Notes under the pieces: model-generated | Databases searched by the model: none | What the model saw: only the letters and a program-made list of their open reading frames with translations | Told to the model about the DNA's origin: nothing | In this document: positions 35,086-42,821 of the stretch, piece by piece | Layout: every line of letters begins with the position of its first letter | Numbering within the stretch: position 1 is the first letter of the stretch | Source of the DNA: JANXVY01 sp034408685 | GTDB taxonomy: Bacteria; Pseudomonadota; Alphaproteobacteria; Rhizobiales; Hyphomicrobiaceae | DNA: 46,803 bases | Assembly: GCA_034408685.1 (NCBI GenBank) | Contig: JAWXCP010000040.1 | Span: forward strand, 1 to 46,803 | Reading direction: 5' to 3' | Made by a program: the position numbers and the translations under genes

Positions 35086-35403
35086 ATGTCGGTTAGCGAT
35101 ACTTTTCTTACCCACTGGTGGTTTCACGGACCGAATTTGGTGCTGGCTGCCCTCGTCTACACCGTTATCGCGCGATACGTTTTAGAGCTGTTGTTCAGCG
35201 GCCAGCCCGATGTTGTGATCGTGAACGTCTTCCAGACCCTGACCGACCCGTTCGTCAAAGCCGTCCGCTTTCTCACGCCAGCGATCGTGCCGAATGGGCT
35301 CGTGATCGTCTTCACCGTTGTCTGGCTGATGGCACTGCGCTTGTTCTGGTTCTTGACGGCAGTTGCCATTGGAATGCGCGCGAACGTTTTGGTGGGCTCA
35401 TGA
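35086..35403 (+). CDS. YggT-like small membrane protein
   Basis: The 105-aa product has three hydrophobic stretches and the segment VFQTLTDPFVKAVRFLTPAIVP, which resembles the YggT family (loop of type LTDPLLRPIRR.IP). YggT-family proteins are inner-membrane proteins linked to osmotic tolerance or membrane-domain organisation, without a proven biochemical role. ATG 35086 is preferred to a TTG at 35077. The stop overlaps the start of the next gene (ATGA), so the two are coupled. Family assignment is moderate. Confidence 0.72.
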   Translation: MSVSDTFLTHWWFHGPNLVLAALVYTVIARYVLELLFSGQPDVVIVNVFQTLTDPFVKAVRFLTPAIVPNGLVIVFTVVWLMALRLFWFLTAVAIGMRANVLVGS

Positions 35404-35759
35404 ACGAGATCGACGATCAGGAACGCCAAGACATCATGCAGCGCGACGTGCTGTTGGTGGCGACCGCCGCGTGCTCGCTCCTCAACGGCCAGTCGTTTTC
35501 ACCGCTGCTGACGATGGGCGCAATTTTGTTGAAGCCGTTCGTGGCAGGCACTCTGCTGGCCTCGCCGATCGTCTTCCTCTACCTCACGTCATTGTTCGTC
35601 TCGATTATCACGCTGCTGCTCGCAGGCATTCCTGCAGCCCTTTACGAGCGCTACAAGGGCAATCAAAACAGCACACCCATGTCTCTGGGAATCTGGTTTT
35701 TCGCCACCGTTTTCCTAACGCTGCCGACGTTCTTGAACATGGGCAAACCAAGTATTTAG
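35400..35759 (+). CDS. unknown small membrane protein, 3' end within a repeat element
   Basis: No family recognised. The 119-aa product starts with a charged stretch (NEIDDQERQDIMQRD) followed by three or four hydrophobic helices and YERYKGNQN between the last two. ATG 35400 overlaps the stop of the YggT-like gene. The TAG stop codon at 35757-35759 is the second to fourth base of the double-hairpin repeat copy 2, so the element supplies the stop; the ancestral protein may have had a different C-terminus. Role probably tied to the YggT-like partner by position only. Confidence 0.75.
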   Translation: MNEIDDQERQDIMQRDVLLVATAACSLLNGQSFSPLLTMGAILLKPFVAGTLLASPIVFLYLTSLFVSIITLLLAGIPAALYERYKGNQNSTPMSLGIWFFATVFLTLPTFLNMGKPSI

Positions 35760-35924
35760 TGTTCCGTCTCAGACATTTGCCTCCTCCAGCGTCGAGGTTT
35801 GGAGCAAATGTCTGAGACACGAGGAACACTAGCAAGCTCGCGTTTCTAGTGTTGCTTTTGTATCTGACGTTTGGTTGAGACATCAGATGCGGGCGGGGAC
35901 CAAACGTCAGATACGCAACACTAG
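35756..35924. repeat. double-hairpin repeat element, copy 2
   Basis: Same layout and orientation as the copy at 25414-25583, about 93% identical by eye, one base shorter. Hairpin A runs from TTAGTGTTCC to GGAACACTAG (35823-35832), hairpin B from CTAGTGTTGC (35846-35855) to GCAACACTAG (35915-35924). Several differences from copy 1 keep or improve pairing, for example CAAATG at 35805 facing CATTTG and CAGATACG facing GTATCTG. It begins at the stop codon of the preceding gene. Confidence 0.92.
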
Positions 35925-36062
35925 CGGCATTTCCAGCGGATCGGGCAATTCTGCCGGATCCGGTGCAAGGTTCTGCTAAAAAAGACTTGGGCCTCCATTT
36001 TACCTCTTGGCAGGGTCACGCCGTCGCATGACACTCCCTCGTAAAGGTGTTGCGGAGCGGTA

Positions 36063-36425
36063 ATGGACAAGCTCGACGAAGCAGCTGAATTTTCGGTCGC
36101 TCGCGGGAGCGGCTTTGCTGGATTGGCCATCTTTGTTTTGATGGTGGCGCTCATATATGAGCCGCGCCAGTCGTTTGAGATCGGCGGCGTCGCGGCGCTG
36201 TTTACGTCACTTGTGTTGCGCTTGAAGGGATTATTTGCCCATAAAACCCCCTATCGGCGCACGGAAGTCTGGTTGTTGCTCGACCCACTTGAACGACCCG
36301 TGCCAGAGGTCGCCCAAAAGGTCATCACAATCGCCCGGCGTGAGGTATATTTCCGGTTTGCCTATTATTGGGCGCACTTGGCATTACTTTTGATCGCAAC
36401 GGCGATCGTGTGGCGTGCGTTTTAG
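36063..36425 (+). CDS. small membrane protein upstream of sdhB
   Basis: No family recognised. The 120-aa product has two hydrophobic helices near the N-terminus (FAGLAIFVLMVALIY; GGVAALFTSLVLRL), a soluble 45-residue middle with Arg/Glu, and a C-terminal helix (AYYWAHLALLLIATAIVWRAF). It lies where sdhD or sdhA might be expected before sdhB but lacks the haem-ligand His pattern and length of either, so I do not call it a succinate dehydrogenase subunit. CGGAG lies about eight bases before ATG 36063. Confidence 0.75.
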   Translation: MDKLDEAAEFSVARGSGFAGLAIFVLMVALIYEPRQSFEIGGVAALFTSLVLRLKGLFAHKTPYRRTEVWLLLDPLERPVPEVAQKVITIARREVYFRFAYYWAHLALLLIATAIVWRAF

Positions 36426-36584
36426 CCAGCCCGGCTGACAAATTCGCAAATATTTAACGACGATCAATTGGGAATGTCGGGCAGATTGCAATCCAGGCAT
36501 GGCGCTTTGGTCGTTGTTGACGGAACAGGGCTTGCGCCGCAATATCGAAGCATCGCGCCGCACCCAACGCAGGACGCCCCGAAC

Positions 36585-37358
36585 ATGGTTCAGCTAACCC
36601 TACCTCGCAATTCGAAAATCACGACCGGTAAGACGTGGAATAAGCCGGCCAAGACGACCAAGGAGTTCCGCGTTTACCGGTGGAACCCGGACGACGACGA
36701 CGGTCCGCGCGTCGACACCTACCATGTCGACCTCGAGACCTGCGGTCCGATGGTTCTCGACGCGCTGATGAAGATCAAAAACGAGATCGACCCGACGCTG
36801 ACATTCCGCCGCTCGTGCCGCGAAGGCATTTGCGGGTCGTGTTCGATGAACATCGACGGCACGAACACGTTGGCGTGTCTGAAAGCGATGGCCGACGTGT
36901 CAGGGCCGGTCAAAATCTACCCGTTGCCGCACATGAAGGTCATCAAGGATCTCGTCCCTGACCTGTCGAACTTCTACGCCCAGCATGCCTCGATCGAGCC
37001 GTGGCTGCAAACGGCGACGCCAGCCCCGCAAAAGGAATGGGCGCAATCGCGCGAAGACCGCGAACAGCTCGACGGCCTGTACGAGTGCATCTTGTGCGCC
37101 TGCTGCTCGACGTCGTGCCCGAGCTATTGGTGGAACCAGGACCGCTATCTCGGCCCGGCAGCCTTGCTCCAAGCCTACCGCTGGGTCATCGACAGCCGCG
37201 ACGAAGCCACCGGTGACCGCCTCGACAACCTCGAGGACCCGTTCCGCTTGTATCGCTGCCACACCATCATGAACTGCGCCAAGGCCTGCCCGAAGGGCCT
37301 GTCGCCTGCAAAGGCGATCGCCGAACTCAAGAAACTGATGGTAGAGCGCCGGGTATAA
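36585..37358 (+). CDS. sdhB: succinate dehydrogenase iron-sulfur subunit SdhB
   Basis: SdhB carries electrons from the flavoprotein SdhA to quinone in complex II. The 257-aa protein has the [2Fe-2S] cysteines in SCREGICGSCSMNIDG...LAC, the [4Fe-4S] set in CILCACCSTSCP, and the [3Fe-4S] set in CHTIMNCAKACPKGL. ATG 36585 (MVQLTLPRNS) is the normal start; an open frame back to 36468 has no family similarity. sdhC, sdhD and sdhA are not directly upstream, unlike the common sdhCDAB order, so the other subunits must be encoded elsewhere. Confidence 0.97.
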   Translation: MVQLTLPRNSKITTGKTWNKPAKTTKEFRVYRWNPDDDDGPRVDTYHVDLETCGPMVLDALMKIKNEIDPTLTFRRSCREGICGSCSMNIDGTNTLACLKAMADVSGPVKIYPLPHMKVIKDLVPDLSNFYAQHASIEPWLQTATPAPQKEWAQSREDREQLDGLYECILCACCSTSCPSYWWNQDRYLGPAALLQAYRWVIDSRDEATGDRLDNLEDPFRLYRCHTIMNCAKACPKGLSPAKAIAELKKLMVERRV

Positions 37359-37405
37359 AGGCCGACCTTGTCTGCTGCGCGATAACGGCAGCCAGCGCAC
37401 TGGCG

Positions 37406-37444
37406 AAAAAATTCAAGACCGGAGGCGAGCGCCGCCGGTCTTGA
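37406..37444 (-). terminator. Rho-independent terminator, minus strand
   Basis: TCAAGACCGG (37413-37422) and CCGGTCTTGA (37435-37444) form a perfect 10-bp stem. The A6 run at 37406-37411 gives a U-tract on the minus strand, so it ends the transcript of the histone H1-like gene that stops at 37565. It may also help stop sdhB transcripts. Confidence 0.8.
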
Positions 37445-37564
37445 TTGAAAGGCATTACGCCTTGAACACGTCTTCTAGAGAAATAGGCGCGCAACCGACT
37501 GGCCGGAAATCAACTACGGCGGTTGGATACAAAACGCTCGCGCGCCCGAAGGCCTGTGCCTGTT

Positions 37565-37759
37565 TCAGGCAGCCTTCTTCGTGGCAGGCTTGCGGGCGGG
37601 GGCCTTCTTTGCAGCAGCCTTGACGGCAGGCTTGCGAGCAGGGGCCTTCTTGGCAGCAGCCTTGGTCGCAAGCTTTGCGGCCGGCTTGCGGGCGGTCGTC
37701 TTGGCCTTCGGCGCGGCCTTGGCCGGGGTAGCCTTTTTCGTCGTGGTCTTTACAGCCAT
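37565..37759 (-). CDS. histone H1-like Lys/Ala/Pro-rich protein
   Basis: A 64-aa protein made almost only of Lys, Ala, Pro, Thr and Arg, with repeated KAPARKPA and KAAAKK units, like the tail of eukaryotic histone H1 and of bacterial H1-like proteins (Hc1/Hc2, AlgP, PhaF tails). Such proteins bind DNA without sequence preference and compact the nucleoid. GGAGAGAG directly before ATG 37759 decides the start over an ATG seven codons upstream. It is monocistronic, with an AT-rich upstream region (37760-38022) and its own terminator. The repetitive DNA could vary in length between strains. Confidence 0.82.
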   Translation of the reverse strand: MAVKTTTKKATPAKAAPKAKTTARKPAAKLATKAAAKKAPARKPAVKAAAKKAPARKPATKKAA

Positions 37760-38022
37760 TGTCTCTCTCTCCATTTGCAACAGTCCGAATCAGCTCGAAC
37801 TAGAGAGAGAATGTCCAGATTTGCGCTATTTGTTGATATTAAAAGCGAATTAGCAGCGCAGTTTACGGTTCATTCCAGACTATGTGTGTCTGAATTACAT
37901 CAAAAAACCGTGAATTGTCAGTGTTTTACACGTTCAGCTGGACATGAAGACGAAGCCAACTGCGAGAACAGACGCTAGGCAGGACGATAAAGCGTCGCCG
38001 CCTAGCGTAGGTCGTTGTGCTT

Positions 38023-38700
38023 TCAGGCCGCCTTTCGCGGCCGCGCCGGTACCTCGAAAACGGCCATCAGGTATCCCATGCGATCATCGAAAGCCTCTGC
38101 CATCATCGACCCCGCGCTCGCGGCATCTGGGAGCAGTTCGCCCAGCACCTCACCTTGTTCAAAGCGCAGCTCGGCATCGTAGTGGCGCGCGACCGCCTGC
38201 ATTTTCGCATTATCGGACAAGCACGTCATGACGAGATGGCGAACGCCGCGATTGCGCGCTGATCGGATGACGCGTCCCATCAGCTCTGTCGCGATGCCGC
38301 GATTTTGGAACGCGGGCTCAACGGAAAATGCCACCTCGGCTTCCTGCCCCCAAGTTTCCCCCGTGCGGCGCAGTTCGGCTGTGGCGTGGAGTTCATCGTC
38401 GTAAAACCAGCCGTAAATGATCGTGCCGTTGGCGCCCATGCGGCTCGCATATTCTTCGATGAAACCATCCGACACAGCGTGGGCGAACCGCATCCGGCGG
38501 CTGGTGGTATCAAGCCGAAGGAGATGGTCGCGAAAGCGGTCGGCTTCGATCGACCACAATTTGCGGATCGTACCGCCACTCGGTGGCGCGTCGACGACAG
38601 GAGGCGACCCGGCCGCCGCATGTGTCATGTCGTCTGCGGGCGAGCGGCGGACAATTGACACCGCATCATCCTGCGAGGATGTCGTTGGGATATGTCTCAT
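38023..38700 (-). CDS. GNAT-family N-acetyltransferase
   Basis: Transfers an acetyl group from acetyl-CoA to an unknown amine. The 225-aa protein has a disordered N-terminal 55 residues, then the GNAT fold with VAFSVEPAFQNRGIATELMGRVI, whose QNRGIA is the CoA pyrophosphate loop, and HLVMTCLSDNAKMQAVARHY. AGGAGG nine bases before ATG 38700 fixes the start; the frame is open to 39603, but this overlaps zapE in another frame. It is divergent from zapE. Substrate unknown. Confidence 0.88.
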   Translation of the reverse strand: MRHIPTTSSQDDAVSIVRRSPADDMTHAAAGSPPVVDAPPSGGTIRKLWSIEADRFRDHLLRLDTTSRRMRFAHAVSDGFIEEYASRMGANGTIIYGWFYDDELHATAELRRTGETWGQEAEVAFSVEPAFQNRGIATELMGRVIRSARNRGVRHLVMTCLSDNAKMQAVARHYDAELRFEQGEVLGELLPDAASAGSMMAEAFDDRMGYLMAVFEVPARPRKAA

Positions 38701-39084
38701 AGCTAACGTCCTCCTGCTTAGGCCGACGTCCGAGCGGCACATGCCGCTTGCGGTCGCGACCATTGCAACTTCGAACTTGGAACGTAGTGCTAAGGTTGCG
38801 CTGCAAAATGACCGTACTGGAGTGTAGCTGTGTTGCTCTGACGGCATAACTGCACGAACTGCAGTGATATCAACACGATGAGCCGAGTTTAACGGGCCCA
38901 TGGCACGTCGCCGCTGGCGTATGGTGCAATGCAGCATAATGGCGTTTTTCAGGGTTCGCGCAGCCACAACGTCGGACGTCGCAGCTGACCTGACGTAAGT
39001 CTGAGGGCCAGGGCCTTCCGCAGGACGGTATCGCCGTGCAAGGAGAAGGCTTGGATCCGGGCGCGGTTGGAGAGACGCAGCGGC
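38701..39084. other. divergent intergenic region between GNAT gene and zapE
   Basis: This 384-base stretch must hold the promoters of both genes. The only structure I see is the inverted repeat ACTGCACGAACTGCAGT at 38849-38865 (6-bp arms, 5-base spacer), a possible operator. No gene is supported here. Confidence 0.45.
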
Positions 39085-40182
39085 ATGGGTGGCGTGCTTG
39101 CGGCATACGAAAAACGGGTAGCGTCCGGCGCGCTGACCCCTGACCCCGCGCAGGCGGAATGTGCCGCTCGGCTCGACCGGTTGGCAGCAAGCCTCGTCGA
39201 GCGGGAGCGGCGGCGGAAATCGCTGTTTGGACGGCTCAACGCCGGCGGTGAGGCCCCGCGCGGGCTCTACATTCACGGCGGCGTCGGCCGCGGCAAGACC
39301 ATGCTGATGGATGTGTTCTACGATGCCACACCGGTATCGCGAAAGCGCCGCGTACACTTCCACGCGTTCATGGCCGACATCCACGACCGCATCGGCGAAG
39401 CCCGCAAATCGACCGATGGTGACCCGATCCCGGCCGTTGGCGCCAAGCTCGCCCAAGAAACGCAAGTGCTGTGTTTCGATGAATTGTTCGTGCGCGACAT
39501 CGCCGACGCCATGGTGCTCGGACGTTTGTTCCGGGTGTTGTTCGAGGCCGGCACGATCGTGGTAGCGACGTCGAACGCTCGCCCCGACGATCTTTATAAG
39601 CACGGTCTGAACCGCCAGTTGTTCTTACCCTTCATTGATGAAATCGAAGACCGGTTGGACGTCGTCGAGCTTGTGTCCGTCCGCGACTTCCGCCTCGCGA
39701 AACTGTCCGGCCAACAACTCTATTTCGCGCCGGCGGGCCCAACCGCAACCGCCGCCTTGAACGCCCATTGGCTGCGGCTGACCGGCGAAACATCGAGCCG
39801 CCGCGCAACGCTGACCGTCAAGGGCCGCACTCTTTCGGTTCCCCAGGCCGCAATGGGCGCCGCGCGGTTTGCGTTCGCCGACCTGTGCGAAGCAGCCCTC
39901 GGGCCGCTCGATTATCTGGCCATCGCCAAAGACTTCCACACCGTGATGCTAGACGACATCCCGATCCTGGGACCGGGCAAGCGCAACGAGGCCCGCCGCT
40001 TCATCACCCTGATCGACGCGCTTTATGACAACCAAGTCTGCCTGATCGCGTCTGCCGACGCCGAACCGGGCGCTCTCTATACAGCTGGCGATGGCGCCGA
40101 TCATTTCCAGCGAACCGCATCCCGCCTGATGGAAATGCGCAGCGACGCGTTCCTTGCCGGCCGCGCCAAGCGGGCAGCATGA
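39085..40182 (+). CDS. zapE: cell division AAA ATPase ZapE (AFG1 family)
   Basis: ZapE/AFG1-type ATPases act at the divisome in bacteria and in mitochondrial respiratory-complex quality control in eukaryotes. The 365-aa protein has the Walker A GGVGRGKTML and Walker B LCFDELFVRD, preceded by the family's GLYIHGGVG. The DDL-YKHGLNRQLFLPFI segment is typical. ATG 39085 is preferred over a TTG at 39067 (six residues longer). It lies directly before mdh, a common alphaproteobacterial order. Confidence 0.94.
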   Translation: MGGVLAAYEKRVASGALTPDPAQAECAARLDRLAASLVERERRRKSLFGRLNAGGEAPRGLYIHGGVGRGKTMLMDVFYDATPVSRKRRVHFHAFMADIHDRIGEARKSTDGDPIPAVGAKLAQETQVLCFDELFVRDIADAMVLGRLFRVLFEAGTIVVATSNARPDDLYKHGLNRQLFLPFIDEIEDRLDVVELVSVRDFRLAKLSGQQLYFAPAGPTATAALNAHWLRLTGETSSRRATLTVKGRTLSVPQAAMGAARFAFADLCEAALGPLDYLAIAKDFHTVMLDDIPILGPGKRNEARRFITLIDALYDNQVCLIASADAEPGALYTAGDGADHFQRTASRLMEMRSDAFLAGRAKRAA

Positions 40183-40302
40183 TCTGCACAACCCTGCACT
40201 TTGGTCGCGACGCCCTTTGTCATGCTTGAGGCCTCGCCGCTTTCGCGTTAGCACCCCGGGATACACCGTCGAACGATTAACCACGAACCCGGAGCAGCCC
40301 CC

Positions 40303-41268
40303 ATGGCGCGCAACAAAATCGCCCTCATCGGCGCAGGCATGATCGGCGGCACGCTCGCCCACATGATCGGCCTCAAGGAATTGGGCGATGTCGTGCTGTT
40401 CGATATCGCCGAGGGCACGCCGCAGGGCAAATCGCTCGATATCGCGCAGTCGAGCGCGGTCGACGGCTTCGACGTCATGCTGCGCGGCACCAATTCCTAT
40501 TCCGACATCGAAGGCGCCGACGTTTGCATCGTCACCGCCGGTTCGCCGCGCAAGCCCGGCATGAGCCGTGACGACCTGATCGCGATCAACCTCAAGGTCA
40601 TGGAGCAGGTCGCCGCCGGCATCAAGAAGTACGCCCCCAACGCTTTCGTCATCGTCATCACCAACCCGCTCGATGCGATGGTCTGGGCGCTGCAGAAGGC
40701 CTCCGGCTTGCCGCGCGAAAAGGTCGTCGGCATGGCTGGCGTGCTCGATGCCGCCCGCTTCCGCCATTTCATCGCCGCCGAACTCAACGTCTCGATCGAG
40801 GACGTCAACGCGCTGATCCTCGGCGGCCACGGTGACGATATGGTCCCGCTCGTCCGCTATTCGTCGGTCGGTGGCGTGCCATTGCCCGACCTCGTCAAGA
40901 TGGGCTGGATCAAGCAGGACCGCCTGGACCAAATCGTCGACCGCACGCGCAAGGGCGGCGGCGAGATCGTCGCGCTGCTGAAGTCTGGCTCGGCGTTCTA
41001 CGCCCCGGCAGCCTCGGCGGTGGCCATGGCCGAGAGCTACCTCAAGGACAAGAAGCGCATCTTGCCGTGCGCCGCCTACCTCAACGGCGAATACGGCGTG
41101 AAGGGCCTCTACGTCGGTGTGCCGGTGGTGATCGGCGCCGGTGGCGCGGAGCGGATCGTCGAGATCGACCTCAACAGCGCCGAGCGTGCGATGTTCCTGA
41201 AATCGGTCGAGAGCGTCCAAGGCCTCATCGCCGCCTGCAACCAGCTCGCGCCGAACCTCGGCGGTTGA
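40303..41268 (+). CDS. mdh: malate dehydrogenase Mdh (LDH-like type)
   Basis: Oxidises malate to oxaloacetate with NAD in the TCA cycle. The 321-aa protein has the Rossmann motif IGAGMIGGTLA, the VTAGSPRKPGMSRDDL substrate loop with its Arg residues, and the catalytic His in ILGGHGDDMVPL. It is of the short LDH-like type common in alphaproteobacteria rather than the E. coli type. GAGCAGCCCCC precedes the ATG. sucC follows 132 bases later. Confidence 0.97.
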   Translation: MARNKIALIGAGMIGGTLAHMIGLKELGDVVLFDIAEGTPQGKSLDIAQSSAVDGFDVMLRGTNSYSDIEGADVCIVTAGSPRKPGMSRDDLIAINLKVMEQVAAGIKKYAPNAFVIVITNPLDAMVWALQKASGLPREKVVGMAGVLDAARFRHFIAAELNVSIEDVNALILGGHGDDMVPLVRYSSVGGVPLPDLVKMGWIKQDRLDQIVDRTRKGGGEIVALLKSGSAFYAPAASAVAMAESYLKDKKRILPCAAYLNGEYGVKGLYVGVPVVIGAGGAERIVEIDLNSAERAMFLKSVESVQGLIAACNQLAPNLGG

Positions 41269-41400
41269 GCTTAGTGAATACAGGCAAACGACAACTGGCG
41301 TTCAGCAGTACGCTGGGTTATCGACCGCCCGTCGTCTTAATCCGTGGCTAATGCCTAGCGTCTGCCGCACGACCCCGATTGAGCCCAAGGACCCCGACCC

Positions 41401-42600
41401 ATGAACATCCACGAGTATCAGGCCAAGGAACTCTATCGCCAGTACGGCATCCCGACGGGCATGGGCTGGCCGGCATTCACGGTTGAAGAGGCGGTCGCAG
41501 CGGCGGCCAAGCTGCCAGGTCCGGTATGGGTGGTGAAGGCGCAAATCCACGCTGGCGGCCGCGGCAAGGGCAAGTTCAAGGAAGCCGCAGCCGGCGAAAA
41601 GGGTGGCGTGCGCATCGCCAAGTCCGTCGCCGAGGTCCACGACGCCGCCATGCAGATGCTCGGCAACACGCTTGTCACCGCCCAAACCGGTGACGCTGGC
41701 CGCAAGGTCAACCGCCTTTACGTTGAAGACGGCTCGGCCATCGACCGCGAACTCTATCTCTCGGCCCTGGTCGACCGCGCCACCTCGCGCGTCTCGTTCA
41801 TCGTCAGCCAAGCTGGCGGCATGGACATCGAGCAGGTCGCCCACGATACGCCCGAGAAGATCATGACGTTGTCGATCGACCCGGCGTCCGGCTACCAGCC
41901 GTTCCATGGCCGCAGAATCGCGTTCGACCTCGGCCTCACTGGCAAGCAGGTCAACGAGTGCGTCGACCTCGTCGGCAACATCTACCGGATGTTCGTCGAG
42001 AAGGACATGAGCCTGCTCGAGATCAACCCGCTCGTCGTCACCAAGGACGGCAAGCTCATCTGCCTCGACGGCAAGATGGACTTCGACAGCAACGCGCTCT
42101 ACCGCCACCCAGAAATCGTCGCCTACCGCGATCTCGAAGAAGAAGATCCGATGGAGATCGAGGCGTCGAAGCACGACCTCGCCTTCATCAAGCTCGACGG
42201 CACCATCGGCTGCCTCGTCAACGGCGCCGGCCTCGCCATGGCGACCATGGACATCATCAAGTTGTACGGCATGGAGCCAGCCAACTTCCTCGACGTCGGT
42301 GGCGGCGCCAGCAAAGAAAAGGTCCAGGCCGCGTTCAAGCTGATCCTGGCCGACCCCGCCGTGAAGGGCATCCTGGTCAACATCTTCGGCGGCATCATGC
42401 GCTGCGATATCATCGCCGAAGGCGTCATCGCGGCCGCGCGCGAACTGTCGGTGAAGGTCCCGCTGGTGGTCCGCTTAGAGGGCACCAACGTCGAACTCGG
42501 CAAGAAGATCCTGTCCGAGTCCGGCCTCGCCGTGGTCGCCGCCGACAACCTCGCCGACGCCGCCAAAAAAATCACCGACGCGGTGAAGGCTGCGGGCTAA
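41401..42600 (+). CDS. sucC: succinyl-CoA ligase beta subunit SucC
   Basis: With SucD it makes ATP or GTP from succinyl-CoA. The 399-aa protein starts with MNIHEYQAKELYRQYG, has the ATP-grasp loop AQIHAGGRGKGKFKEA and the C-terminal CoA-ligase domain VNIFGGIMRCDIIAEGV. Full length and intact. sucD normally follows immediately and often overlaps; here no sucD is found in the remaining 4 kb. Instead a 220-base gap leads to an ATPase-DUF4435 gene. The codon use is strongly biased to C-ending codons, as in mdh. Confidence 0.97.
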   Translation: MNIHEYQAKELYRQYGIPTGMGWPAFTVEEAVAAAAKLPGPVWVVKAQIHAGGRGKGKFKEAAAGEKGGVRIAKSVAEVHDAAMQMLGNTLVTAQTGDAGRKVNRLYVEDGSAIDRELYLSALVDRATSRVSFIVSQAGGMDIEQVAHDTPEKIMTLSIDPASGYQPFHGRRIAFDLGLTGKQVNECVDLVGNIYRMFVEKDMSLLEINPLVVTKDGKLICLDGKMDFDSNALYRHPEIVAYRDLEEEDPMEIEASKHDLAFIKLDGTIGCLVNGAGLAMATMDIIKLYGMEPANFLDVGGGASKEKVQAAFKLILADPAVKGILVNIFGGIMRCDIIAEGVIAAARELSVKVPLVVRLEGTNVELGKKILSESGLAVVAADNLADAAKKITDAVKAAG

Positions 42601-42821
42601 GGGGCGGTAATACGACCGGCACGCGACGAACATGATATTGTCCAGCAGCCAACGCTGAACTAGGCGCACGCGTGTAAGCAGCGGACCAAGAACTGAGTTT
42701 GAGTATCGATCCACAAGTCCGACTTACGGCCGGTGCGGGATAAGCAGACAATTTTCGTCAACAAGGCGCGGCCGTTTTGGTGTGGTAGCGGGGCGTCTTG
42801 TCTTTAGCCCACGTGAGCCAG

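Noticed and set aside
35118..35399. Upstream part of the frame containing the 119-aa membrane protein
   Set aside because: It overlaps the YggT-like gene in another frame; the ATGA junction at 35400 gives the start.
36063..36425. Membrane protein before sdhB considered as SdhD
   Set aside because: Helix spacing, the long polar middle and the lack of a family-like haem-binding pattern do not fit.
38701..39603. N-terminal extension of the GNAT protein over zapE
   Set aside because: AGGAGG before ATG 38700 gives a clear start, and the extension is antisense to zapE without similarity to acetyltransferases.
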